Part shown: positions 33,698 through 44,700 of the stretch, piece after piece
How positions within the stretch are numbered: the first letter of the stretch is position 1
Layout of the letters: each line of letters begins with the position of its first letter
NCBI GenBank assembly: GCA_949317995.1
Contig: OX439046.1
Location: 34,074,002 to 34,138,001 of the forward strand
Origin: Acholoe squamosa
Taxonomy: Eukaryota > Annelida > Polychaeta > Phyllodocida > Polynoidae
Length of the DNA stretch: 64,000 nt
Direction of reading: 5' to 3'
The notes under the pieces: generated by a model
The model's database searches: none
What the model saw: the letters and a program-made list of their open reading frames with translations, nothing else
Told to the model about the DNA's origin: nothing
Translations under genes and position numbers: made by a program

Positions 33698-35604
33698 TGT
33701 ACTGCAATTGAACATGACCCTGATTAACCCCTATTGTTTTTATTCTACACTTTACATCAAATGTTAATGAGCGAAGTCCAAATGAGATAAAAAATCATCT
33801 CAAATTAGCATCTTAATCATTAGCTGAGTTACCACATAGTCAATATAAAACATTCCTTAAAATTGTGATGAGCAACCTGGAGTGAGCAACTTACCGACAA
33901 TTTCACCTGACTCAATAATGTCCTGCTGAACGGTGTCACGATCAATGCCAACATCAAACTCATTTACTTCTGGATTCGGCTCAATCTTTGTGATGTGCAT
34001 TACCATCTCTGACAAAGGTGTTGTAGGAGCAGTGCGGAGGGACTGAAATCACACAGGTGGTTTTATGTAAATTTTGAATAAAATCACAAGCAGATCTTAG
34101 ACCTGCCAACCGGTCCCTAGGCATATGATGTTAGAAACGAACGAAGTGCCGAGCAGTGGCCTCCACTAGCAGTGGTAAAATTTTCGTCATGCACACAGAG
34201 CTTCTGACAAGAATCCTCATGAAGGGTTTTTTCAAATAGGAAATGTACTAGAAAAAGGTGTTAAACCCTTTAAAGATCTAAACAAAGGGGGGAGGGGGCG
34301 GGGCCCAGAAATTTAGCATAGGTATTTTGGTGGAGACGTGAATTTCCATTTTGGGGGCCGAAGCCCCAAGAGAATGTGGAGATTTACCTTTAAATAGATT
34401 TAATTTAGGGAGTGGTCATTATTTATCAACAGGGGGGGGAGGGTGGGTTTGAGGGGGGGCGTAAAATTTTCAGACCCCTCCCGAGGGGGGGGCTAAAAAA
34501 ATTTTGACCCCTCTTGAGGGGGGGGGCTAAAAAAATTCACCCTCTTTTTAGCAAAAAAGCCCGCGCGCTACTATAGATCAAAGAGGGGCGCGAAAACTCT
34601 CCGCGCCTCCGGCGCGGGGGGGGCGCAAAAAATTTTGACTGCTGTCGAGGGGGGGGCGTAAAAAATTTCCGCGCATCTGCGCGAAAACCGACCACCCCCC
34701 CCCTGTTGATAAATAATGACCACTCCCTTAGGAAAATGATTCACAATCCGAGTCCAAATTTCCTTAGCTCCCTAAAAAGCCGCCAGCCCCCCCCCCTTCC
34801 GTCGCCTATGGTACTTGATGCACTATTTTCTAATCCCAATAAAAGAAAAGCAAACAGCAAAAAGGTTACTTTTTCTAGTACATTACCTTTATAATTTGAC
34901 CCTTTTCCAGGTCCCTAGCAACCAGGCCCCAGGGTTTTTTTGCCTATGACATGTAATTTAACCCTATCTCAATCCATGGCGTATACTTGTACTACTATCA
35001 GTCTATGTAGTATTGTAGATATCTCTGCTCAATCTAAGCCTAAGCCTAAGGCTAAGCCTAAGGTCCTTTTATAATTCATGGCCACAGTTCTGCTCCCTAG
35101 CCTAGAGAAAAAGCATGGACCTACAGCACTACTACAGAATGCAGTCCCCCGGTCAAAAGTCTAAAGAGCTTTATAATAGTCCTAGAGGAGGTTGAACTCA
35201 GAACTGTACCGGGGCGGTAGTAAATGAACTGCCACTGTCACTGTGACTACCACAGTACCAGTGTAGACTAGACTAGCGTAGTTCAGCCTCGGCCAGCAGC
35301 TATTGATACCAGTTCAATAGGAATAGCAGGAGCGTATATCAGGATTCATGGTGGGTTAGGCTGTGTTATTTACTAAGTTAGTGTGTACTGTAGACTGTAG
35401 TGTAGTGTACTGACACTACTGTAGTGTAGTGTGGTCACCGAGCGATAATACAAGGAATTATGGGATTTCTGGTGTTGCTCTTTAACTTACGAGGTTATAT
35501 ATGCCTTCGTCTGTTGCCACTGCCATGTCTTCTTCTGGACAAGACATAACTGCGGATGAGCAGATGATTTTGCTCGGTAATTGTACTTTTTTGTAAACAG
35601 ACAT
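22918..35604 (-). CDS. GTF3C4: General transcription factor 3C polypeptide 4 (TFIIIC 90 kDa subunit)
   Basis: Twenty in-phase minus-strand exons (high to low): 35604-35491, 34042-33895, 33541-33424, 32928-32850, 32419-32275, 31737-31578, 31156-31068, 30393-30239, 30062-29936, 29603-29517, 29257-29134, 28966-28921, 28803-28693, 28238-28138, 26243-26192, 25711-25594, 25323-25189, 24923-24891, 23557-23468 and 22991-22918 (TGA). They give 701 residues, against 822 in human. In animals this subunit of TFIIIC binds RNA polymerase III promoters, and the human protein has reported histone acetyltransferase activity. Residues 1 to about 450 form the beta-propeller ([55 protein letters not shown]). KRRK at 219-222 may be a nuclear signal. 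The acidic linker of the human protein is largely absent. Confidence 0.92.
24425..24619. mobile_element. MITE of the CTCGCGTATAAG family (copy 1)
   Basis: GTACCTCGCGTATA at the left pairs with TATACGTGATGTAC at the right. It lies in GTF3C4 intron 18. Related copies lie at 25939, 31997, 41422, 49694 and 56391. Confidence 0.6.
24924..25188 (-). other. GTF3C4: Probable U12-type AT-AC intron in GTF3C4
   Basis: The minus-strand donor after exon 17 reads ATATCCTTTT, a perfect minor-spliceosome 5' site. The intron ends in TTAC before exon 18. A CCTTAAC branch-site core lies about 30 nt upstream of the AC, somewhat further than usual. No GT donor restores the frame, while AT-AC joining gives GAA G|AG AAT GGA and keeps the zinc-binding cysteines. 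Confidence 0.7.
25939..26178. mobile_element. MITE of the CTCGCGTATAAG family (copy 2)
   Basis: Begins TACCGTAAATCCTCGCGTAT. The interior and right part repeat CTCGCATATA in reverse, and the right terminus is blurred. It lies in GTF3C4 intron 15. Confidence 0.5.
26244..27456. other. GTF3C4 intron 14, first part
   Basis: No exon or complete repeat recognised. A C-rich stretch near 27330-27395 (ccccctaggacatgccccca) resembles the inside of a MITE. Confidence 0.4.
27457..27672 (+). pseudogene. Possible retroelement C-terminal fragment
   Basis: The plus-strand open frame ends in [13 protein letters not shown] and TITPNGLN. The pattern 'RE..W...L.T..P.GLN' is typical of the C-terminal end of Penelope-like and some other reverse transcriptase elements. 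No reverse transcriptase or GIY-YIG catalytic motif is visible upstream, so the assignment is tentative. Confidence 0.4.
27673..28137. other. GTF3C4 intron 14, remainder
   Basis: No feature recognised. May be more of the retroelement fragment. Confidence 0.4.
31363..31535. mobile_element. 173-bp hAT-like MITE
   Basis: Perfect 14-bp TIR: CAGGGATGTAAGTC and GACTTACATCCCTG. Flanks share TAAACA, consistent with an imperfect 7-8 bp duplication. It lies in GTF3C4 intron 6. Confidence 0.8.
31997..32161. mobile_element. MITE of the CTCGCGTATAAG family (copy 3)
   Basis: ATACCTCGCATAAAAG at the left pairs with TATATGCGAGGTAT at the right. It lies in GTF3C4 intron 5. Confidence 0.65.
32642..32797. mobile_element. 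Diverged partial Harbinger-like MITE
   Basis: TAA|GGGAGTAGTCATT, G runs and repeated 'ttcagacccct' match the left half of 34408-34727. The right half is missing. It lies in GTF3C4 intron 4. Confidence 0.65.
33162..33376. mobile_element. 215-bp piggyBac-like MITE with palindromic repeats
   Basis: TTAA|CCCTTTAAGGGC at the left and GCCCTCAATGGG|TTAA at the right give a TTAA target duplication and short TIRs. Inside are three 32-bp repeats, the middle one with the perfect 16-bp palindrome GTCGACTATAGTCGAC. It lies in GTF3C4 intron 3. Confidence 0.7.
33563..33688. repeat. (TA)n microsatellite beside GTF3C4 exon 3
   Basis: About 126 bp of TA, ending roughly 20 nt upstream of the exon 3 acceptor (ttctttttgatag). 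Tyr-Ile open frames on both strands are artefacts. Confidence 0.95.
34408..34727. mobile_element. 320-bp PIF/Harbinger-like MITE
   Basis: TTA|GGGAGTGGTCATTATTTA at the left and TAAATAATGACCACTCCC|TTA at the right, with a TIR of about 30 bp. The 3-bp TWA duplication is the PIF/Harbinger hallmark. The inside is strongly G/C patterned. The copy at 58834-59153 is the same length. It lies in GTF3C4 intron 1. Confidence 0.85.
34731..35490. other. GTF3C4 intron 1, remainder
   Basis: A 'taagcctaaggctaagcctaagg' cluster near 35035-35060 and short 'tgtagtgta' repeats near 35390-35430. No gene recognised. Confidence 0.4.
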
Positions 35605-35736
35605 TATTGTCCGAAGTTTAGCACCGGAAATGCGGGAAATCAGAAATTTTAATTTGCTGCTTTCACTCTAGGCGGCAGCACCTGCTAAGCCTTTAGTGCG
35701 CATGCGTAGGCTTCCTTGGAGCAAGTGGTTACCAAG
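35605..35736. promoter_or_regulatory. Bidirectional GTF3C4-STKLD1 promoter
   Basis: Only 132 bp separate the two divergent start codons. It holds TGCGCATGCGTA at 35697-35708, one base off the NRF1 palindrome YGCGCAYGCGCR, and ACCGGAAAT at 35623-35631, one base off the GABPA/ETS consensus. CCAAGATGG overlaps the STKLD1 start and resembles a YY1 core. No TATA box is seen. These are typical marks of housekeeping bidirectional promoters. Transcription start sites are not determined. Confidence 0.75.
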
Positions 35737-38700
35737 ATGGAGAACTACAAGGTGCGTTAATGCTTCTACTCCGGATATTTTATATGTTTTATGACTTGAG
35801 ATTCTTTAAAGTTTATGAGCAGATTAGCTGATTCAACTCCGCGGACATTTTGCCTGGATTACAAGTCATTTCAGTGTGTTGTCTTCCCATTCTAGGTCCT
35901 ACAACGCCTCGGCAAAGGCGCACAGGGTGCGGTCCATTTAGTTGAAAACAGATCAGATGGCAAGAAGTATGTTATGAAGAAGGTAAGTGTAAACAATGCC
36001 TTAGGCTTAGCCTAGGCTTCTCCAAAGCTTAAGCCAAGTCATGCCACATAAATGCTCCAACATATATGCTTATAGTTTTGATTCTAACAGTTCATGTCGC
36101 AGAGCAGCCAGACCACACAAGCTTAATAATAATACAGAAAACTTTTTTTTTTTTATGATTTGACATTTCACATTAAACATTTAGATCTATTTATTAAGGC
36201 CTAAAAAAAAATCTTGTTTTCAGGTAAAATGCTTAAAAAAATTAGGGTAAGGCCACACCAAAATAAAAAGTTGGTCTATGGATTTTCAGTTTTAGAAAAT
36301 GGATCGAGCGGGAGGGCGAAATTTTTATCTTATTTTAAATTTTTCTATGAAAATTTATTTGTCCATAGATTTTGTATAGCCAAGATGTGGAGAGGGCGAA
36401 TTTTTTTTTTATTTTATTTTTTGCTCCTTTGCTTAGATGTCTAATTCAATTTCTTGGCACCATAGATATTGGAATCAACATTTGCAGACTTTTCCCTATC
36501 CAATGAGTGGTCTGCCATGCCTGTACCTTCTTTGGTTGCCTTGAAGTCTTTCTCAAAAAAAAAAAAAAAAAAAAAATCATATTTATCAGAAAATGGTGCG
36601 GGTGGGATCCATTGACAAAAATAAAATTTCCATTTTAGAAAATAAGGAGCGGGAAATCCATAGACCAACTATTTAATTTGTTGTGGCCTAAGTAGGTCGG
36701 ATTTTTTCTTCTTTTTTTTAATTTTTTTTTTTTTAAGTTCCTGGATCCCCAAAACTGTCAAAAACATATCAACCAAATCATATTTTATTGACCAAATTAA
36801 AAAAAAAAAAACTATGAAAAATGATGGTTATTTTATGTTAGTAGCATTTGTGAGGCTGTGGGCTTTAATTTGATACCAAACATGCCTATATATTGACATT
36901 TTTTTTTATATTTTTCTTTAATTTTGGGCCAAATTTACCAAAATTTTATAAAAAAAAAAAAAAAATCAATTTTTTTTTAGTTTTTTAGGCCTTATGTGGG
37001 GGGAGGTGTGAGAGGGTAAAATATATGGTATCAAATATATTGACTCCTCTGATAGGCACTTACCTAGTTTTTAAGACTTTGTCCCATGCATTTTATCTAT
37101 TAAGCAATGGAAGTGGATTTGCTCTTTAAATGAAGTCTTTATGCCAAGTATAAGGGAAGTTATGACTGATCAAAGACTTTAAATCGAACCTAAAATTCTG
37201 CCAGTGTTAAGAGTTTAAATAGGGTCCAGATTTGTGATCAAGCATATCAGATACAGGACTGGCTACATCTCTGAAATCATTATTTTGGACTATTTTCTTT
37301 TCATGTATGGAAGAGTTCCCCATAAAAGGTTGAAAATCAATGTATCATATCAATTTTTAACAGTTTAAAGGAATTTTATCTTGATATAGTACCATCTGCG
37401 ATTTAGCGATCTGACAGAATTGGTGCAAAATTATGGAGTTGATATAAGATCTTTAATTGGTCAGAATTTCCCTTTAAATTGACATAAAGACTTCATTTAA
37501 AAAGGAAATCCACTTCTTTTTATCAGCTCTATCCATTGCTATATAAATAATATGCATAGGATTGAATTCTGGCAAACAGACAAGGGCCTAACATTGAGAA
37601 GCTGTTTGAAGGGTGATAGCAAATGGCACGCTAACATTTTTGTGGGGTCTTGCAAACATCCTGTTCGCCTATGAAAAGAAAACCCCTAGACATTATCTAA
37701 ACAATTCTTTCCTGTAGAAAGTGTGGGAACTATTCTCTTTTATGTGAGATTTGGCCTTTATACCAAAAAAAGCTTTCAAAATTATGGGTAAACTTCACTT
37801 GGGGAGAATGGGATGTTTGCCTGCATCAATTATTTCTCATATAGATTCATATTAAACCCCTAATCAATCCCTTTAAAATGAGCCCATGTTTGTTAAGATC
37901 CTCCAATAAATAGCTACACAATGCGCTGTCAAAGAAAGGAGAGTTTAACACTCCCCAGTTTCAGCTTTATCACATTTTCACACCTCCACTACAGCAGAAC
38001 CATGCACTGGGGGTAGGTAAGTGCCTACCTCTGAGGAAAGGGCCGGCTGGAGAGAGCAAAAACAAATTGGAACTATCAAGGGGGGTAAAAAATGCCTTTT
38101 TTTTAAAATAAAATCAGAACTACATTACAGTATCATGGTGACACTGATACATAGAGACTGATGAAATGTCTTCCCCTGACCTGCTACTTTCTCCTTTTGT
38201 TCTGCCTTCCTGTTCCTCCCTTGTCACCAAGTATACTAGGTATTGCCTCACAAACCAATGAAAGGGAAGGCTAAAACTACAACTTGACTACATTGATGTT
38301 ATTTTATATGTCCCTTTTCCAGGTGGAATGTAATGATGAGAGTGAAGCTAACAAGGCATTCTCTGAGGTAAATATTTCTCTTGCCATACTTGTTCTGTTC
38401 ATGTTAACCCCCTGTAACAGTAAGTTACTAAGTAAGCACCTTGGTGGAATCTATAGGAACTGCAATCAATATTTTTTGGGTTATGTGCATATGAATTATG
38501 ATGTGTTACAGAGATGAGGTACCCATACTTATGTAGTTTGTAAACAGGGGTAGACACTAACTTTTTTGGAGTTGCTAGCCACGTCAGCGCCCGGGAGCGT
38601 AGCAACTCTATAATGTTTTCGGTTTTCTCCCTGTCACCTATGACGTCATTTGTGACGTCATGCTGCCTCAGTGACGTCACCCGCAGTGGCTAGCAGAGTG

Positions 38701-41700
38701 CCCATGATCTATGAGCGCAACTCCTATCCGTGGTCCTTGTCACATTTTTTCTTGTTTAGCCACGGGCGACCCGGGACAACAGCCTCTGAAATTTATTGGC
38801 CCGCAGCTAAAGCTGTTGGCCCGGGATTTGTAGGTGAAAAAAAAAACAATTAGAAAATGTCCAGGATTTCTAACTCAATCCCAGTTTAATCCCCATATAG
38901 GCACCTGTTTTATATTCAGATATACAATTTAACCTTCCTTCCTACTGACACAAATGATATCAGAAAAGTAATTGTTCCCTAAGCCATTTTTGAGAGATAT
39001 CAACTATAAATCTTCATGTATAAACCCTAATAGTTATTATGTCTTTTTCCCGTATAATTTGCAGTAGACTTTATTTGTGTGAAAACCCACTGGCCACCCA
39101 GGCCAGTAGGAAGGTTGTTTTTGAAAATATCACTGGCCAAAACTCAAAACTACTGGCCATTGGCCACCGGGCCAGTGTTAGTGTCTACCCCTGGTAAAGT
39201 ATCTTCACTTCAATCCCGATTTGTAGAAAGGACTAATCAAGTTGTTTGTGAGGCATGCTATAATACTCCGTACCTGAAAACTTATCAATGCCGGCCAAAA
39301 TGGCCTGCATCTTGGCACATTAGTACTTGCGCAGGCCATTTCCCCCTCACGCAGGCCATATGAACATAAATATCCTAAGGTTCCCATGTAAACTTTATTG
39401 TTATTGAAAGAATGAGGAAAATGTTTGAACATACAGCAAATTCACCATGATATCAAAATATTCAGGTTATGTAGCTGGTGATGGTAGAACGGATAGATTT
39501 TGTAAACTGACTGCCGGCACTAGGTTGAAATAAATAAAACTACCGGTAGTAAAAAAAAAAGTGAATCCTCTCTACCTACTATTCACTGAAGTAAGGCACA
39601 GAGCCTACATGAAAGGGTAGTTAGTATGTACTTCTCTTTTTATTCAGTTCATTGATTTTTTTTTTCTTTTTGTGTTAAATGGGTGTTAAAGACGATGCCT
39701 CTGATAGTATCAATTGCATATTTTGCCTCAAGTGGCTCTGATATCAATAAGTTGGATGTAAACAAACACTCATCATACCCTATGTGGGTGAGCCTTGATA
39801 GGGAGGATGAGATGTGAGCTCTGACATGATAGGTGGGAGTGTTATCTGGGTGCCATTAATGGTACACGTGTTATCACCTCTTACAGGGTGGCTAACGTTA
39901 TTAGGGATGCAACATAGATATGTACCTGTAGTAATTTAGATAGGGAGAGAGCGTTATCTGTTAAAGCGTGCTTACCCGGTACATCTCAGATGGTCCCAAA
40001 ATGTTCTGCTTTTGTCTCGTTTTTGTTTTGTTTTGTTTTTTTTTATAAATATTTTTTTTTCTACTATTGCTGCATCTATTTTTTTTCTGTTGGGGCGGGG
40101 TGCTGGTGTACCGGTAGTCATGGGTTAAAATACAAGTACAGCTCCATCAGTTTAATAGGTATCAGTTTATGCAATTTAGGTTTGGCTTCACTCGTTGCTC
40201 TCTGTGTGTTATTCTCTTATCCTTAACTTTCGTGGATATATTTCATAGATGAATTCACGAGACCATGCACTTAGAATATAAGTCAGATTAGATAAGAATG
40301 TCTAGGTAGTGTAACATGCTTGTGCATGGCTAGAGCTTTCTGGTGGGTGACAACATGTGTAGCGGCTGTTAGTGTTATCAGTAATCCACCCTGGCACCGA
40401 CCGGATACCAACAGGTGACGATAACACTTTTGTATATCAAATAAATTATATCAGAATGCGGGATTCACCTGTAATCAAGGAACAAGTATCCTATCAGGAT
40501 TGGGTCGATATATGTCCAGCAGTGCTGGAAAAATCTTCTAGCGATATTAAACTCTTGGTAGCGATACATCTTCATAACTGTTTCTTTTAGCGAAATAATG
40601 AAACCTAGCTTGGAATTCAGTGCATGGCACTATGTCATGTGGGTTCTTTATCTTTACCTTTTTTGTCACCAAATATCTACAAAATAACCCTGGTTTGTAT
40701 TACAGGCTATGGCCCTTCATGATCTAGCCCACCCCTATGTCTGCGGGTACAAGGAGTTCTTTGTGACCTGGGATAAGGAGGTTAGAGAAAACATCGCTCT
40801 ATTGCAATTATGTATTGAACATTACAATTACTTGAATACAAATACTCTCTTATATAAGTACAAAGTCTATGGAGTAAACTCATATAAACCAGCTTTACAT
40901 TAGTGAAGTATACATGTTGGGTATAAATCAGAATCACTAGTAATGCCATGAAACATTATTTGATTGCAGATTAATTAATTTTAAATTCTCCCCCCTCTAG
41001 GAGTGCGCAATGTTTGTGTGTATCGTTATGGAACATTATAAACATGGTGATCTATCGCTTGTACTACGGAAACAGCGCAACAAACAGGAACCCCTCGATG
41101 AACTGGTGAGAACGTTAACTTTAAACCATGTATCTAAAATACAGTAGTAAATGTTCCCATGTTAAGATGCATGACTTGTTGGTATGCCGCATCAATCATT
41201 TTCCTCTCTAAAATTTTTCAGATCGTCAAGAAGTGGCTTGGTCAAATTATTGAAGCTCTTGTATTCGTTCACAAGAGGAAAGTTATTCACAGGTACCTTC
41301 TACTGTTTGTTCTATTATGGCATTCTAAATTAGGATAAGCTTTTCCTCATGCTGATATCCAATCGCTGGTGGAAATTCTGACTTCCTCATCTATTTGATG
41401 GAAACCTTATCATAAGGTCACTACCGTAAACCTAACATATAAGCCTCATCTTGGTACATGTATAAGCCGCGCACTGCGTTTGAGGTAAAGCTGTAAACTA
41501 TATCTGGGGTTTGAATTTTACCCTTACCTCGATAGGCAGTATTTCAAATACCTTAAGTACTACAAACTGCACCCTGCCTGGAAGACGCTTATAATATTAT
41601 ATAAGCTGTGCCTTCTATATAAGTTATCCACAAGGTTTTGTGGTTGCCGTTAATTAGCATATGACACACCTAATAATACAAAATCAAAAGAGCTTATTCA

Positions 41701-44700
41701 TTTTCATCCATCATATAGGGATCTAAAGCCAAGCAACATCTTCCTTATGGAGGACATGAGCATCTGTCTGGGTGACTTTGGTGTGGCCACCATCATGGGA
41801 GACGCGCGGACACGAACACGCACCACTGTCGGTGAGTTAAAGACAAACCAAATCATAAATGTGGTATCTCATGTTAATCAGGCTTTCCTTCTATTTCTTT
41901 TTTTCTTTTCTTTTGTGTTGAATTACATACTTCAAAATAAAAATTGTTGATATTGTGTGAAATGATTGACAAAAGTGGGAACAATTTGAATTAACACCTG
42001 TCTTTTGGTCATGTCACATAACCGAATTCTAAATATTGTCTTGATCTAAACAAAGGTTAATGAGAAATGTTGTGGATCCCCTGTGATGTGACTGTTTTGT
42101 GGTTGTGTTCAGCCTTTCCTTTAAAAAATGACTGTCATACTAGATAACATTTTCCCATCTGTACCATATACTACACATCATATAGGGCAGGTTGGTAAGT
42201 ATCACCATAATCTTTAAATGATAACCTTTGTGTGTGGTCCTTTCCCATTCAAGAACTCGTAATAGCAGTATAATAAAACTAAAATATTGTTTGTATTGTC
42301 TGGTTAACTAATGCACTAACGACAGGTCACAGTGATTTGCCAGACAACTGGCAATCTACATTATACAATAATAAAGACTTGTTCATTGTGCTTAGGTAGC
42401 TTGGACTCACATATGTAATTTACAGTATTGGTTAGAAGTGCATGGAGCTAAGATGTATACTTATATAAAGTCAGCAATTAAAAACCGCATGAACTAGCTT
42501 TGCATACACATAGGAGAGTATTTCCATTCACGTTGGAATCTCCCTTTTCCTTGTCGTGCTTTCTTCTTTTTGGATGCATTTACTTACCATTCACCTAACA
42601 TGTCATGCGGGTTATCCAACACTTTTGGGTTGATAGTCACAGATGACTTAGGTGTGTCTTAATCGCCATGTAACCTTTGCTTGTAATCCATTTTAGTACT
42701 TTGATCAAAGAATGCGTCTTTGAAAAAAAAAACAATTGCATGGAGCATATCTAAATGTTTTAACACAGGTGTGTGCTTGGTGCTTGGATAACGTATTACC
42801 AGTTCGATAACCAAATAATGCTATAGTTAATCAAATATTGGGTGTCAGATAAAAAAAAGTACATCCCTTAATTGTTTTAAGGCTAATTGTTCACAAAGCT
42901 ACTAGTATTGCTATACATTGAACCTAAAAGGGTTCAGTGTGTGATGTATTTACATAGACACATTTTCTGCACTATATTTTTACACATGCATGCCATGTCC
43001 CCCCGCCTGGTAGCCTACCCTGCGGTATGTCATTACGCAGGTCCCCCGAGTGATACTTGTATCGGTGCCACTCATACGAGTATTAGTGTGGTCAGATACC
43101 GGTGTGACATCATTCATGTTTGACCACTGTGCGTATGAATTATAGGTCATGTTTACAGACCTTGTGTGTGGTATTAGCACACAGTGTCAAGGGGTCCTGC
43201 ATGTTGACCAGAACCATTCAGCAGCGAGCCCCCTTGTTGACCAAAGACTTAAGACAGGTGCACCTGCCCACTGAGCTGCCTCCTTGATGGGATTTGTGTC
43301 AACATTAAACAAATCATGCTCAATGGGGAATTTGGATAAAGAATACCTTCATGTTGATTACTACCCAGACATGCCCTTGTAATTCCCACTTCTTTTTTTT
43401 TCTTTTGTATTATTTGTTCCATATCTTCTTTTTTTTTCTTTTTTCTTTTCAAAAATTTAAGATCCAGTGAGTTGCCTCTAGATGTTTTAAATCTTACCGT
43501 ATTACTAAGTGTCTATTGCCCCAGAAGTGATTTACGGTTAAACATCCACAAAGAAACTTAACTGTTTTCGCTTTTAACTTCAACTATAACCGATGGAATA
43601 ACTTTCACTTCAGGTTCAATGAATTGGATGGCCCCAGAGGTACTAGAGCGGCCATATGATGAGCGAAGTGACGTGTGGTCAGTGGGATGTATCCTCCTGG
43701 AGATGGTCACCTGTGCCATCTACGACTCTGGACAGATGTCTGGCAAACTGTTTGAAATCAAACACAGTCAGGAGGCCCTGGAGGAGATGCTGGAGGAAGT
43801 TGGAAAGGTGAGTACTTAGGTCATAAACTAAAGGGCTCAATTGAGTTCAATTGATATATTTTGATGGACTTTGATGTTTAGCAATGAGTAGTCGGTAATG
43901 GAACTCTAGTCCAAATTATGCCAAGCTCTCAGTAGTTATTTCCTCACCAGACACCTACTTTTAATCAGAATTTGAGCCAGAGTCAATGATGCAGTGACTT
44001 CCACTAAAGTATCACCATAGTCATTTGGATGTTACTACCAGTAGTAACGGTATATTATGGAATGTACCTATTCTTGCAGACCTACCCAGCTGATGTTGTG
44101 TCAGTAATCCGCACCATGCTCCGCAGAAACTTCAGTCAGCGCCCAACTGCCGAGTGAGTGACCGGCCCTTTTTTATTGGTTTTTTTATTAAGTAAAAGGA
44201 GGAAAAATTGATTTCTAGTCAAAATTATACACGTGAGAACCATATTGTGCTATGTTTCCTATGCTTGATTGTTTTTCAGACAGTTAGTAGAGATCCCATA
44301 CATCCGCACATGTTTAGCCCTCAGTGGTTCCGTCCTCGCAGAACGCAAAAAGCGGCAGTCCTCTGCACCTCCCCAAGGTAAGCACCAATTGTTCTAAATG
44401 TGGATATTGATTGGTCATATATATATAACAGTTTCTGCAGCTACAGATATTACACGTCAGGTATCTGAAAGGACTTACGAAAAAAAGTATCATTTGACAT
44501 TGATGGTTCAATGTAGACTTATTACTTGATTGACTAGACGTCAATCAAGTATTTACTCCTATCTAAACCTTACCATATTTTGCCGATACAGTGTCCCCAT
44601 AAGCATTGCAAAGCTGTTAACTTATAGGACAGGGACCCTGTATAAATCATTTTTGCTGACAAGGCATATTAAGAGGGCTACCTGCAGATTATTTACACAT

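Larger units (their letters stand above)
35737..44377 (+). other. STKLD1: STKLD1 kinase domain exons, catalytic residues intact
   Basis: Glycine loop LGKGAQGAV (11-16), beta-3 lysine in YVMKK (K33), catalytic HRDLKPSN (132-139), DFG (152-154), activation segment rich in Arg/Thr (RTRTRTTVG), APE (177-179) and DVWSVGCILLEM. All residues needed for ATP and magnesium binding and phosphotransfer are present. As I recall, human SgK071 is listed among pseudokinases, so the protein here may keep activity that the human one has lost. Confidence 0.8.

Noticed and set aside
33411..33767. Tyr-Ile repeat proteins on both strands
   Set aside because: Direct translation of the (TA)n microsatellite; the same holds at 63248-63562.
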